From the NCBI GenBank assembly GCA_034231615.1, contig CM067312.1, positions 8,554,546 through 8,618,545 on the forward strand: a DNA stretch of 64,000 nucleotides, in the 5' to 3' direction. Each line of letters begins with the position of its first letter. Position 1 is the stretch's first letter. This DNA comes from Meghimatium bilineatum. Taxonomy: Eukaryota; Mollusca; Gastropoda; Stylommatophora; Philomycidae. The notes under the pieces were generated by a model. The model had not been told where the DNA came from. It worked only from the letters and a program-made list of their open reading frames with translations, and did not search any database. Positions 19,441 to 31,200 of this stretch are shown one piece after another. A program made the position numbers and the translations under genes.

Positions 19441-19659
19441 TATGTTGCAGCCAAATTTCGTTGCGGAGAAGTTATGTTTGTGTGTTATCAGAGCCTGTTG
19501 CTTTGTTTATTATCAAGCGACCGAACGTGTAATAGCCATTCAATCCTGCGACGCCTCAACAGAGAAAAGACAACAGGCAGATAAGATGGAATTCAGTTCG
19601 AAACCTACAAAAATGTGTACTCCACTATCCTAGTCTTGTATATTTAAATTAAGGATCCC
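19441..19659 (+). repeat. Duplicated upstream flank of tRNA-Glu copy 2
   Basis: Shares AGAGAAAAGACAA, TTCGAAACCTACAAAAATGT and the region just before the tRNA with the upstream flank of copy 1 (16860-16978) and, inverted, with 20773-20880. Confidence 0.75.
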
Positions 19660-19731
19660 TCCCAAGTGGTCTAGTGGTTAGGATTTCGCGTTCTCACCGC
19701 GACGGCCGGGGTTCGATTCCCCGCTTGGGAA
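19660..19731 (+). tRNA. tRNA-Glu (CTC)
   Basis: Identical to the 16979 copy over all 72 nt, with an ATTTTGTTTTT run downstream. Confidence 0.95.
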
Positions 19732-19799
19732 ATATTTTGTTTTTCTTTATACCACTTACACAGGATCCGGAAATGTGATGGTATAATGATGGATGACAG

Positions 19800-20120
19800 A
19801 AAACTTGTTGGCACACCCATGTGGGTATATCGGGGAATAAACTGGCCGATGTCGAAGCTAAAACACGAAGATTAAACAAACAATCAGAAAAGATTAAACA
19901 CTCAAAATCCGAAACTAAATCCATTATTAGGGGGGGGGGGAATGAACCAAGAATGGTGATTCACTACCACCTAAACATTGACATCCATGCATTCCCCTAC
20001 TAAAAGAACCCACAAGAAGAACTGAAATACATGACCAGTTGAAAATACTATATGGTTCAAAATAAATAAACCGATATACAAGGAGTACTTCGATGTTAAC
20101 TTTATAGAACACTACCTTCT
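19800..20120 (+). pseudogene. Decayed RNase H-like LINE remnant
   Basis: Reads WHTHVGISGNKLADVEAK in two frames, like the closing motif of retrotransposon RNase H. Downstream frames to 20650 are broken and give no further match. Confidence 0.4.
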
Positions 20121-20700
20121 AGACTGTGCCAAATACAAACAACACAGAACAGCGATGGAAGATCTCAGTAATATCGTAATATCTTAAAACCAGTAATATC
20201 GAATGCAACCTCGTGAATACACTAGCCACAAAGTTAACAGGGAAACAAAGAAAATAGTCAAACAGTATATATCTCGAACTAAGGAATTCATCTAACAAGA
20301 AACACAATTGACAACTAAAAACACTACCACCTAACAGTACACAAAGGAACAAACTATAGATACACTCTAGAAACCTGGAGATAACCCAATACAAACAAAC
20401 ATAGAACATCGAGTAGCTTGACAATAGGGGAGAGACCCCGGGTACAATCAAACACTAAAAATAACGATACCTGGTACCCTGACAAATAATCATCACAGAT
20501 ACGAAGGAATAAGAAAAAAACACATGAGAACACCTTACTGTGGCACAATAAGACAAACAAAGTAAGACGACAAAAGTACTCTCGCTGGAAATCTGTCAAA
20601 ACTTAATTGACGGATTGTGTAAACAAACCAACCGGAGCCATGTCAAAAATTTGACATTGAGAACAACATAAAGACCACATAGAATGGGGAAAAAATATTT

Positions 20701-20772
20701 TTCCCAAGCGGGGAATCGAACCCCGGCCGTCGCGGTGAGAACGCGAAATCCTAACCACTAGACCACTTGGGA
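20701..20772 (-). tRNA. tRNA-Glu (CTC), inverted copy
   Basis: Same 72-nt sequence on the minus strand. Its upstream flank (20773-20990) is a diverged copy of 16590-16978 without the LINE fragment. Confidence 0.95.
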
Positions 20773-21002
20773 TATAGTGTAAACCTACATATACAAAACT
20801 AGATTACTGGAGTACACATTTTTGGTAAGTTTTGAACTTTGAATTCCATATATTGTCTTTTCTCTGGTTGAGACGTCGCAGAATTTAATGACGATTGAAT
20901 GAAGTCGTTAAAATATGATCGTTAGTACTAGGAATCAAGCCAAAAAAATTGTTTAAAATCTACCTCGTCCTAAAGGGTTTCATAAAAACAAGTCTTAAAA
21001 GT

Positions 21003-22534
21003 TCCACGACGAATATTTTTATATTTCTGTGTCAACGTCGTGGAACTACAGAAGGAGCTGGACAGACTGACAAATTGCTGTCGAGATACGGGAGCAGTGG
21101 TTAATCCGTCTAAGGCATTCGTGACGTGGTTTTCCTTGAACAATCACATGGTAAAGACACCCATGCCACAAGTTTCGTTGTCCGGGAAAAGTTTAGAAAG
21201 AACTAGCACAATGAGTCATCTGGGTGTGTTTTTTGACAGAAGCCTGAGTTTCAGGGAACATGTTGACCACATTATCATAAGGGCAGGCAAAGGCTTAGCA
21301 GCAATGAAGGTTATGGCTGCTGCGAAGTGTGAGCAAAGATTGTTATTTCTTTTGTACCAGGGTTTGGTTGTGGCTGTGGTGGAATATGCACTGGCAATTC
21401 TGACTCTTAGCCAAACTCAGATCGAAAGACTGTATAGAGTCCAGAATGCAGCAATGCGTATCATTCTGGGATGCACAAGAGACACATCGACAAGAGCTAT
21501 GCGATACCTACTTGACTGCCCAACAGCTGAGCATAGATTACAGTATTGCCGTGCACGGGCGTACCTTCAAATACATGCAGATAAGGAACACCCGTTGCAT
21601 TCCGAAATACAGAAAGTTAAAGGCAGCAGACTCAAGAGAGGAAGGTCGTGGATGGGACGTGCTGAGGATGTAATACAAAGCGTGTGCAGATTACAGGATG
21701 TGGCAGCTGGTGCGGAATGGATAGGTCTACCCACAGATTTCGAAACTTGTTTGAGAGTAGTAATATCACTTAGCAGGGAATGCAGAGAATGGTGTCCCAC
21801 AGCTGTGGAGAAAGAAGTGCAGGCTTTAATCAGTGAGAATACCAAAGAGGGGGATGTGATTATATACACTGATGGATCTGTAATTAGGCATGTTCGCAGT
21901 TCTTGGGCCTTTACAGCTCAGTGCGCAGGTAAAACGATCAAGGAGGAAAGTGGTGCCTTTGCGGTCACTACGAGTAGTATGACCATGGAGACTATGGCGG
22001 TGACCAAGGCATTTGAGTGGCTACGCACACAGAAAGTAACGCAAGTCTGCATCTTGAGTGACTCTATGAGTATGATTAAGAAGGTACAAGTGGGTCTCGT
22101 TCGCGAAGAGTGGATTGAGGCCTTGAGAAATGCGAGCTTGAAAGCGGTTACATTTATTTTCGTGCCGGGACATGTGGGCGTTCGAGGCAATGAAAGAGCG
22201 GATCAACTGGCATCGTGTGCGATTGTGGCAAAGGGCAATGGGGCAATGGATCGCGCTGACGTTTTGAACTCCTTAAGAGATATAACACGCGAGAGTGAGA
22301 CTAATGTGGATGATGATTCCTTTTCAATGGCTAGGATTAAAGATCAGGGATTGAGATGCGGTGTTGCTAGAGGTGAACATTTTGGAGGGCGCAGAAGAAT
22401 GATGGTCAATCAGCATAGGACCGGTACTGTCAGCAGAAGTGTGATGGCGGATACACTCAAGGAGAGATCGGAGCAACTATGGATGTGTCCAGTTTGCAGT
22501 GATGATGATCCGACGACTAACTAACTAACTAACT
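21003..22534 (+). mobile_element. 5'-truncated LINE with a long intact frame (RT thumb, RNase H) and foldback 5' end
   Basis: One uninterrupted frame (about 21040-22524, 494 codons, no ATG at its start) runs from the RT thumb (TSTMSHLGVFFDRSLSFREH) to RNase H: catalytic IIYTDGS, TMETMAVTKAFEW, ILSDSMSM and GHVGVRGNERADQLA. It ends with a CPVCSDDDPTTN knuckle and a (CTAA)n tail. Flanks AAGTCTTAAAAGT at 20990-21002 and 22535-22547 are identical. The first 44 bp include an 11-bp inverted repeat (21001-21011 and 21036-21046). The catalytic YADD region is missing, so this copy cannot be autonomous, yet it shows no stop. Confidence 0.9.
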
Positions 22535-22762
22535 AAGTCTTAAAAGTATATAATGAAAGTGAGGAAATTCCATTTTTCTTTTTTTTTAATAGGTATATCA
22601 CATAAAGTCGAGGAAAGAAGAAGAACACGCCGCGATATACCCAATATGGACACCAGTCCTAGGTTGAAAGGGCGGGCCTTGACCATATGAGGCATAAAGT
22701 TTATAGAGGCATAAAGGGGTTTATGATAAACCCCTACTTAACAAACAAGGAGAAGAACAAGA

Positions 22763-22895
22763 GGCAAGTAGAGATACAATTGGGGGAGTAACATCACGAG
22801 ATGGACATGTTACAGTCTAGTAGAGTGTATCACCAAGACAGTAGGAGATGTTGGATGTCTGTTACTGCCAACCTTCGTTGCGGACTCGGTATATA
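22763..22895 (+). mobile_element. LINE 3' fragment of the (GAT)n family
   Basis: Contains GTAGAGATACAATTGGGGGA, AGTCTAGTAGAGTGTATCAC and GCCAACCTTCGTTGCGGA, but lacks the GAT tail. Confidence 0.65.
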
Positions 22896-22967
22896 ATCAT
22901 AATTCTAAAGTTTTAAATTTATATGAATCTTATCTAGTCTTTTATATTGAAATCTAGTAATATCATC

Positions 22968-23039
22968 TCCCAAGTGGTCTAGTGGTTAGGATTTCGCGTT
23001 CTCACCGCGACGGCCGGGGTTCGATTCCCCGCTTGGGAA
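22968..23039 (+). tRNA. tRNA-Glu (CTC)
   Basis: Identical 72-nt copy followed by ATTTTTTTAATTTTTC, a good pol III stop. Confidence 0.95.
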
Positions 23040-23599
23040 ATTTTTTTAATTTTTCATCCAAATCGTAATTTGTCCATAAAGTAAACTAACATGTAATATG
23101 TACTCACTACAGCAAAACAGACAGGCAAAACATGGCACAGTTAATTAATTAAGTTTAGATAGTCTGAAAACGCATAATAACATACAAAGTATGCTTCCGC
23201 CAAAATGGCCGACGAGAATGGATGTGTTCTCTCTACGGTGTCAGATTTGCGGCTCTTATCGAAAGTAACGGCCACCTACGGGAAAATGTGCCTAGAAATG
23301 TCCAATGGATTATTCGGACTTTTCTCAAGGACTGTGATCTAACGCTTTAAACCATGCTTTAAACATCTGTGGTATTTAAATCCATGAACTACGCTACGTA
23401 GACGACACTGTGCCTCTTTTAAATGATATAAAGGGATTGGAACAACTAATCAATAACACAAAGAAATACAGCGAATCACAAAACTTATTTTTTTAAACGC
23501 GCGCAACAAAAAAAAATAATGTCAACAGATTTAACAACAGACAGTCAGTTCCTCTTTTGCCAAGTGTGGCACATAGGGCGGATGTCATAGTTCTCCATG

Positions 23600-24310
23600 C
23601 CTGTCGGTCAGTTGCCAAGGATTGCAGGTCTTGTGCATTTATGCCTGTTGATTTTAACAACAAAATAACTAAAAATCAGAATAGACAATACCGAGATAGA
23701 GTGTTTGAATAAATTCGAATACATAGGAGCAAACATTAACGGTGCATGAGACAGAATGGCAGAGATAAGGAAGAGATTGGCTATGGCATATTGTAAAATA
23801 ACACGTTTGAAAAACATTTGAAAAAATAACAGAGTAGAAACTAAACTGCTAATGCTAAGAAATACGGCTGTGAAACATGGACCCTAAATAAACAGCGGTA
23901 AAGAAGATTATCGCTATTGAGATGAAATGCTACAGAAAGATACTTATAATATCATGGAAGGAAAAAAAGAAAAACTCGGATATTATAAGCACATTTAAAA
24001 TGCCAGAGTTTTAGTTACTAGACCCAATAACAAAAAGAAAACTACAGCTGTTTGGTCATATAAAGAGACATGATGGAGGGCAGAGCACAAGGGTGAAGGA
24101 GAATGAACAGACCAAGACGGCGATGGACTGATGACACTAAAGATAATATGAATACGTCGTTGGAAAATGCAAGTCGCATGGCTCAAGACAGAGAAGGGTT
24201 CAGGGTATTCATTGGGAAGACAACGTTTTGGAGAGAATATGCTAATTACGCGAGAAGAGTTCACTGGCAGCGAGATAGACCGAAACCTAAATCCTTGACT
24301 ACCGTCTCCA
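23600..24310 (+). pseudogene. LINE RT C-terminal remnant (RKILxISW type)
   Basis: Broken frames read AEIRKRLAMAYCKITRLKN, AIEMKCYRKILIISWKEK, KRKLQLFGHIKRHDGG and RPRRRWTDDTKDNMN. Several stops and frameshifts. Confidence 0.72.
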
Positions 24311-24339
24311 TGGAGACTGCTACCAATGAACATGTTTTG

Positions 24340-24598
24340 GCCTGCAAAAAAAAAAACGGCACAGTGAGTGATAAACCGTCACGGCGTAGAGTCGACATAC
24401 ATTCGCTGCAAAGCGACAGATAGAAAGTCTGTCACATGCTAGGGAAGCCAACTATCCGAATTGTACTGGGCTTCGATATCCGGCCTGCGACCATGGTGCA
24501 AATAATACAACTCTGCTGTGGAACTATAGCAACAAAACGTACTTCACACTATCCGGCGGAAATCACACCTTGGTTGTAAGAGAGCGAACACAGAAGAT
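24340..24598 (+). mobile_element. Element C, 3' fragment
   Basis: Contains GTCACATGCTAGGGAAGCC, GAACTATAGCAACAAAACGT and CGGCGGAAATCACACC. It ends GAGCGAACACAGAAGA, the GAA-tailed subtype. A minus B head follows at 24596-24655. Confidence 0.65.
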
Positions 24599-24756
24599 GT
24601 GTTGATATTCTTTGTTCCCCTGTCGTACCCCGGTAGCACACCGACGAAAGTTTCCTCTTATACCCAGAAAGCTCCAACTTTCAACGATACTGTACTGGCC
24701 ACAACAGACTGAGAAGTCACATGTTCCGAAAGCTGAAGATTGCTTAGATAGACAAC

Positions 24757-25375
24757 GCATGGTTTGCGTCTGTGGGTCTCACCAATGGCCCATTAGACAA
24801 ACCACCCATGCAACAGAAAAACCTAAGTAGATGACATGCCGTTATATAGAGGTTATCTATTATAGAAGCTTCATGGCATGTCATCTATACAATTATGCCT
24901 CTCATACTTTTAATTTTTTGTTACAATGTATTTTATGCCATGTTGTATTCTTTTCCTTTATTTGTTTATGTATGCACCCTCTGTGGTTGGGAGAGAGCTA
25001 GAGATTTGCTTCGTAGCAGTGGGGAGGAGGAAACTGACAGCACTGTTTTTCCTATGGCTGAGGTCCATCATAGAGGCACACTGACTCAGGACGTGACGAT
25101 CCTATTGACTTGAAAATTTGGTTGCATGCCTGGAGCAATAGAGAAGTTCGGCATAACCAGTAATTGGTGGCGGGGAATGAGCACAGTGAACCCTATCTTG
25201 GCTGCAGTGGCTCGGAGCAGTTCATAGGTTGAAACCCTCCTTCCTAGTAGTGTGATAGTTTTTCGCTGGCTCTGGCCCGGGGTGGGACGAAAATCCACAG
25301 ACTCCCCAGCAAAAGATGGGTCAAAGGGCATGAGCCCATGGACCGCTGGATCAGCAACCAACCAACCAACCTTAG
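24757..25375 (+). repeat. Repeat G, plus copy
   Basis: An inverted counterpart lies at 27281-27680; both share GTCTGTGGGTCTCACCAAT, AGATGACATGCC and CACCCTCTGTGGTTGGGAG. A 12-bp inverted repeat AGATGACATGCC/GGCATGTCATCT brackets 24829-24886. Family type unknown. Confidence 0.65.
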
Positions 25376-25592
25376 ATAGACATGTTCAACTGTGAACTGA
25401 GCCCAGAGACTGCAGAAATCATTCTTCATGCCTGTCAAATCTATCAAGAAGGAAGGGGGGAAATATGGCCTACTGAGACGGCACTCCTTCCAGACTTGAG
25501 GGGTTCCATGGATGACCTGAAGCGAATCACACAATTCAATGAAGCTATTGGCGCTGTATTCTGATATCTGACTGAAGAACGATGAAGAAGAA
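25376..25592 (+). pseudogene. GAA-tailed LINE 3' end
   Basis: Reads MFNCELSPETAEIILHACQI and DLRGSMDDLKRITQFNEAIG. It ends GAACGATGAAGAAGAAG, the same end as the larger LINE at 27776-30960. Confidence 0.85.
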
Positions 25593-25869
25593 GACACCCG
25601 GGAAGTTGGAGATCTGGAAGCAAAGAAACGAAAAAAAACGTCGTCGAGTTTTTGGGGCGTCAATTTACGGTAGAGAGTTATGCAGAAAAGTCGCCAGAGA
25701 GTTCGTTCGAGAAATCAACTCTGGTGTTTGTCCGGGGCTAGGAGGGTCTTGAGATTGAGATCTTGGTCCTATTAAGACGGAAGCTGGTAACTCTAAGTTT
25801 TAGGCGTTCCAGTGACGCGAGCTGAGGAACGCGGGATTTCGAGTAAATCTTGCTAGATCAAGTTTATTT

Positions 25870-26690
25870 TCAGTTTAAATCTACATTTAGTCTTTTGGCT
25901 GCAATTTCAACGTTCTCATGGCTCTGCCATATTGTTAGGTCATCAGCATAGAGGGCTTTGTTAGCTTTTATATGTTTAGCAAGGTCATTAAAGGTTCGGG
26001 TTCAACCTCTACATCGGTACACAGACTTATGCAAACGGAATATGAATGATACACGCCTTAATACAGAATCATAGGAACAGGATGCCATCGATCACGTTGC
26101 ATGCGCATGGTTTGAGTCTGTGGGTCTCACCAATGACCCACTAGACAAACACCCATGCAACAGAAAACCTTAGTAGATGACATACCGTTATATTGAGGTT
26201 TCCCACTCGTGTGTTACCGGGGCCTGTGAGGGGGTCAAAGAATAGCAACACTGTTTACCTTCCACGCATGTCGTAAAAGACGAAAGGTGAGAAAGAGGGT
26301 GCAGCTCAAAGTAGAACCCTGTGGTAAGCCTTTCTCTAGAACTTCTTTAAATGAGATTGCATAATTTATCTTTGTCTGGATTGTTCTGTCAATGAGGAAG
26401 TATTTTATCCAGATATATAGCTTTCCGCTCATTCTCATCTTAATCATCCTCATCAAGATAATCTTTCTCCATACTCGATCATAAGCCTGTTGTTAAGTCA
26501 AAGAAGATGGCTACAGTGTATTTGCTTTCCTGGAATCCATCATGGATTTCTGTGTCATCCTAAATAGTTGGTCTTCTGTGTAACTGCCTTTTCTGAAGCC
26601 AGCCTGTCATGGCAGGGGATGTTTGAGCTCTCGAGGAACCAGTACAGTCGTACGTTAACCATTCTTTCTGCCAATTTCCCAAGATATTCT
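25870..26690 (-). pseudogene. LINE RT fragment split by an inverted-repeat insertion
   Basis: Minus reading starts LGKLAERMVNVRLYWFLE (26690) and reaches EKGLPQGSTLSCTLF (26300). It resumes after the inserted arm with ALYADDLTIWQSHENVEIA (25990-25880), so RT motifs on both sides of the insertion belong to one element. Confidence 0.7.
25998..26285 (+). repeat. Left arm of a large inverted repeat
   Basis: About 290 bp, nearly identical in reverse complement to 26890-27185. Shared landmarks: CACAGACTTATGCAAACGGA, CGATCACGTTGCATGCGCAT, CTCGTGTGTTACCGGGGCCT. The last 80 bp are a SINE B head. Confidence 0.85.
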
Positions 26691-26960
26691 TCTTCATCTT
26701 CTGCGTTCGTTCTTAAACTCCTGCAGATCAGCAGGATGTAGTCTGGAGAACGGAATTAGTTGTGTCATGGTTTACAGCATTGCTGCGATATCTGCGCCTT
26801 TCGACCTGACACATCCGACTTCAGCTTGGCTTTGGGTCACTGACCCAATATGGAATGGGACAGCCAACTCCATCCCATAACCTCCTTAGTCGCCTTTTAC
26901 GACTTGCGTGGAAGGTAAACAGTGTTGCTATTCTTTGACCCCATCATAGGCCCCGGTAAC
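26690..26960 (-). mobile_element. SINE family B copy in the right arm
   Basis: Full-length minus copy from CTTCATCTTCTGCGTTCGTT to GGCCCCGGTAACTCACG. Confidence 0.83.
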
Positions 26961-27185
26961 TCACGAGTGGGGAACCTCAATATAACGGCATGTCATCTAC
27001 TAAGGTTTTCTGTTGCATGGGTGTTTGTCTAGTGGGCCATTGGTGAGACCCACAGACTCAAACCATGCGCATGCAACGTGATCGATGGCATCCTGTTCCT
27101 ATGATTCTGTATTAAGGCGTGTATCATTCATATTCCGTTTGCATAAGTCTGTGTACCGGTGTAGAGGTTGAACCTGAACCCTGAT
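26890..27185 (-). repeat. Right arm of the large inverted repeat
   Basis: Inverted counterpart of 25998-26285. The spacer of about 600 bp holds LINE RT and SINE B sequence. Confidence 0.85.
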
Positions 27186-27280
27186 ATCTTTTCACAGACT
27201 AATTCTCCGTAAATAGATCATTTGGTATTCTTCCATCTTCCAAGTGTGTCCCAGACATATATGTCCGCCCAGACTGAGGA

Positions 27281-27680
27281 TACAACATGCTGTCGGTTGG
27301 TTGGTTACTGATCCAGCGGTCCATGGCCTCATGCCCTTTGACCTAATGCCATTAGATGGCATTAAATTGCTGGGAAGTCTGTGGATTGTCTCTATGATGG
27401 GCCTCAGCCATAGGAAAAACAGTGATGTCAGTTTCTCCTCCTCAGTGCTGCACAGTACATCTCTGGCTCCCTCCCAACCACAGAGGGTGCATACATATAT
27501 ATTCAGGCAAACATGAAAAACATTTCAACAACAAAACAAAATCATAATTGCATAGATGACGTGCCATGAAGCTTCTATAAGAAGAAAACCTCAATATAAT
27601 GGCATGTCATCCACTAAGGGTTTCTGTTGCATGGATGGTATGTCTCGTGGGCCATTGGTGAGACCCACAGACGCAACCAC
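27281..27680 (-). repeat. Repeat G, inverted copy
   Basis: Inverted counterpart of 24757-25375, with partial divergence in the middle. Confidence 0.65.
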
Positions 27681-27775
27681 ATACGTAACATGCTGTCGTA
27701 TTACTGCTCTTTCCATTACACACCCTCGTAGATCAGGGGGAGGAGATGGAGGGCGTGATCATAGATTGAAGTGTT

Positions 27776-30700
27776 CTTCTTCTTCTTCATCGTTCTTCAG
27801 TCAGATATCAGGTTACAGCGCCAATAGCTTCAGTCAGATATCAGGTTACAGCACCAATAGCTTCAATGAATTGTGTGATTCGCTTCAGGTCATCCATGGA
27901 ACCCCTCAAGTCTGGAAGGAGTGCCGTCTCAGTAGGCCATATTTTCTCCCTCTCTTCTTGGTAGAGTTGACAGGCATGAAGAATGTGTTCTGCAGTCTCT
28001 GGGCTCAGTCCACAGTTGCACAGGTCTGTCTCACCAATCTTCAGCTTTCGGAACATGTGACTTCTCAGTCTGTTGTGACCAGTTCGTAGTCTGAAAATTA
28101 TGGTTTGTTCCTTACGTGACATTTGGTGGTAGGGGTCATTTGGTTCTGCAGTTGGGTGCATTTGCTTCCACTTTTTCTTATATTCTGCTTTTAACATGGT
28201 CGTACTTTCATAGTACGTATTATCATTTTCTATTTGTTCCAGTGATCCCCCTTTCCTTGCCAGGAGATCAGCTTTTTCATTTCCAGGTATGCCACAGTGA
28301 CCTGGGATCCACTGCAGTACTGTTTCTTTGGTGGTACTGCTGAGGTGTAGTTAGCAGGCCGTAAGTTCATTCATGCTCGTGTTCTTTGGATCTTTCAATG
28401 CCTGCAATACTGATTTTGCATCTGTTAGAAATACTACATGTCTGATGTGACTCGGCAAGCAATTCATGAGCATTTTGGCTGCCTCTATTATGGCTTCCAT
28501 TTCTGCTTTGAAATTTGTGGAATGTTTGCCTGTGGGTATGGATTTCTCTATTTCTTTTCCATCTGGTGTTACTATATATATTCCTGATTCTCCATCTAAT
28601 ACTGCCTCTTTCGCTGATCCATCTGTATATACATGTGTCCATATATCCTTTGGGTATACTTTCTGTATGTGATTCTTAGTTGTCTCCTTTAGTACTTGTA
28701 TAGTAGTTTCTGTTTTCGAAATAATGCTTGGTATATTGTCCATAATTCTTGGGAAGTTTTTCCTGTCCCATGTTGGGTATGTGTTAAAGGTGTTTAGTGG
28801 TTTTAGGTTTTGTAGGTCTGTATCTGTGAGTGATTTCTGGAGCTGTTTAGCAGAGTGTAGAAAGCTACCTCTTTTGAGTCGCTATTTTGTAGGTCTGCTT
28901 AGTCTTTGGTTCATTTGATGACTCTCCAAACATTTGAACTTTGCATATTGTGTGAGGATTTTTTCATTTCTTCTTTCTTCCATTGATGGCAAACCTGTGC
29001 ATGTTTCCATTTCTGTGATTGGGGTAGTATTCATACCTCCTGTTATAATTCTGAGATTATGGTTTTGTATCTTTGAGATCTTTTGAGTGTTACTCTTGGC
29101 TGCAGTCCCCCATGCTGACATTCCATATTCCAAAGCTGGTCTTACATAACCTGTATATGCTCTACTTAGAATTTTTCCATTTGCACCCCAATCTGTTCAA
29201 GCCAATTTTTTAAGGAGTGCTGTCCTCATTGTACCTTTTGTTTGGCACTTGTCTATGTGCTGTTTCCATGTAAGACTTGGATCAAAAGTGACTCCAAGGT
29301 ATGTAGGTGTCTCATCTTTTGGCAATGTTTGACCATTTATGGTTAGTAGGATTTTCTGTGGTTTGGTGGACATGCTGAAGATGGTATAGGTAGTTTTTTG
29401 GGCATTGATAGACATGGCCCATTTGTCTGTCCACTTGGCCAAATTGTCCATAGTTTCTTGCAACCTTATTTTTGTTGTGCCAACGCTCTCTTCACTGCCC
29501 CATATCGCCAGATCGTCTGCATACATTGCAGCATTTACTTTACGCGGGAGAATTTGGTCAATGTCATTCATGAATATAAGGAATAGAGTGGGGGATAGAA
29601 CACCTCCCTGTGATACTCCATGCTTAAAGAGTTTCTTTCTGCTATGCTTCATTTCAAGCTTCACTGCTGCTTTTCGGTTGTGCAGGTAGTGTTTTATCCA
29701 GTAATACATGCGCCCTGTCACTTTGTTTTGTTGTAGTTTAAGGAGGAGTCCATCTTTCCATACACAATCAAAGGCTTTTTCCATATCTACCCACACCACT
29801 GATGTCTGCTTTTTTTCCTGCAAAGCATCCTCTACTTCCTGGACAATTAGTGTAATCTGGTCTTCAGTTGATCTACACTTTCTGAAGCCAGCTTGCTGAT
29901 TAAACAGGATTTTATTTTTTTCTAGGAACCACATCATTCTTTTGTTTACCAGGCGCTCCATTAATTTGCAAACACATCTGGTCAGACTTATTGGGCGATA
30001 GCTGTCCACCTTATTTTTTGGGTTGCCTTTCTTGTGGATGGGTATCATTATGGCGGTTTTCCATACCTGTGGCACTAGACCTCTATCCCAACAGTTGTTA
30101 AAATTTTTTATTAATTTCTTTTTTGCTGATGGTCCGATGTGGATTAGCAGTTCATTTGGTATGTCATCAGGGCCAGGTGATTTCCTAAGTTTTAATACTG
30201 CTAGTTCTTCATTTAGTTCATTAATCGTGAATGGAATATTCATGACATCTTGTTTATCTTTGCTGATATCTTTTTCGATATTTCGTAGTTCTTTTCTTAC
30301 GTCTCTTCTCCTATTTTCATCGATTTTGTGGCAGGCAGTACTTTGGTAATGCTGTATAAAGTGATTTGCAGCCTTCTTTCCTGTGAGTACATCTCCACCA
30401 TTCTCTATAGCTACTGGTGCTATTTGTTATCTTCGTTGTTTAGCATTTTTGTTATTTTCCATAGATTTCTTCCCTCTTTGTCGAAGTTTAAATTTTCTGT
30501 TTTTTCATGCCAGCTTTTCCTTGTGTTTGTAATTGTCGTTTTTCTTAGTTTGGCTACAGCAGCTTTTAGTGATATGTTGTTTTCTGTGGATGGGCTTTTT
30601 TCTGCTGTGTCTCTGGCCTTTGACACTTCTTTCTCCAACTCATCGAGTTCGTCAGACCAGTACGGTTTGTAATTTTTCCTAGCACCTCTTGGTATGGTTT

Positions 30701-30960
30701 GCTTGGCTGCTTGAAGAAGTGCAGAAGCCAGGAGTTGTGCAGTTTTGTTCACGTTTTTAATCCTTGGATTTAAGGTTTTTGTAAATTTGTCTGTCAGGTC
30801 AGCAAACTTACTCCAGTTTGCTTTCTTTAAGTTCCATCTGGGTGTGGTTGTAGGGCCAGCAGGGGTATGGTTAATGTCAATGGTGAGTTTGATGGGGCGA
30901 TGGGATTGAAGTGTTAGTGTTTCATCCACCCACCCTTTCCAAGAAAATGACTTACAATCT
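27776..30960 (-). pseudogene. Nearly complete LINE: endonuclease end, RT, RNase H, GAA tail
   Basis: Minus order: an endonuclease-type end (SHRPIKLTIDIN, 30910) and linker to 30420; a frameshift; then one frame from 30243 to 27841. This holds RT (SPGPDDIPNELL, YRPISLTRCVCKLMERLVNK, QAGFRKCRSTEDQ, VWVDMEKAFDCVWKDG, GVSQGGVLSPTLF, MYADDLAIW), the thumb, RNase H (VYTDGSAKEAV, FLTDAKSVLQAL, IPGHCGIPGNEKAD) and a C-terminal RLRTGHNRL..CNCGLSPETAEHIL knuckle. The frame has only three stops (29197-29199, 28882-28884, 28351-28353). The end is GAACGATGAAGAAGAAG at 27776-27795. A 40-bp duplication (27797-27872) precedes it. I/Jockey-like group; the 5' end is missing. Confidence 0.92.
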
Positions 30961-31200
30961 TAGCGACTTTGTGATGTCACGTAACTTAGTTCCAAGGATT
31001 CTACGTAGTCGCAGTATGAAAGCTGTCACATCTCCAAGTGGATATAGGTTGATCATGTCTCACTGCCAATGAGGCGGGTGCTTAAAGACACACGCCTGGT
31101 AAACCATGAGTTTAGGTTTTATAGTTAATTTTCTGTTCCTCCAGATCATTTTTGCTAGTATGTTCATTGATGTTGATGTCTTGTCAATCCAATTGCTTAT
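30961..31200 (-). pseudogene. LINE RT C-terminal remnant
   Basis: Minus reading DKTSTSMNILAKMIWRNRK and LRRILGTKLRDITKS, typical of the post-thumb region of another non-LTR family. It abuts the larger LINE. Confidence 0.6.
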
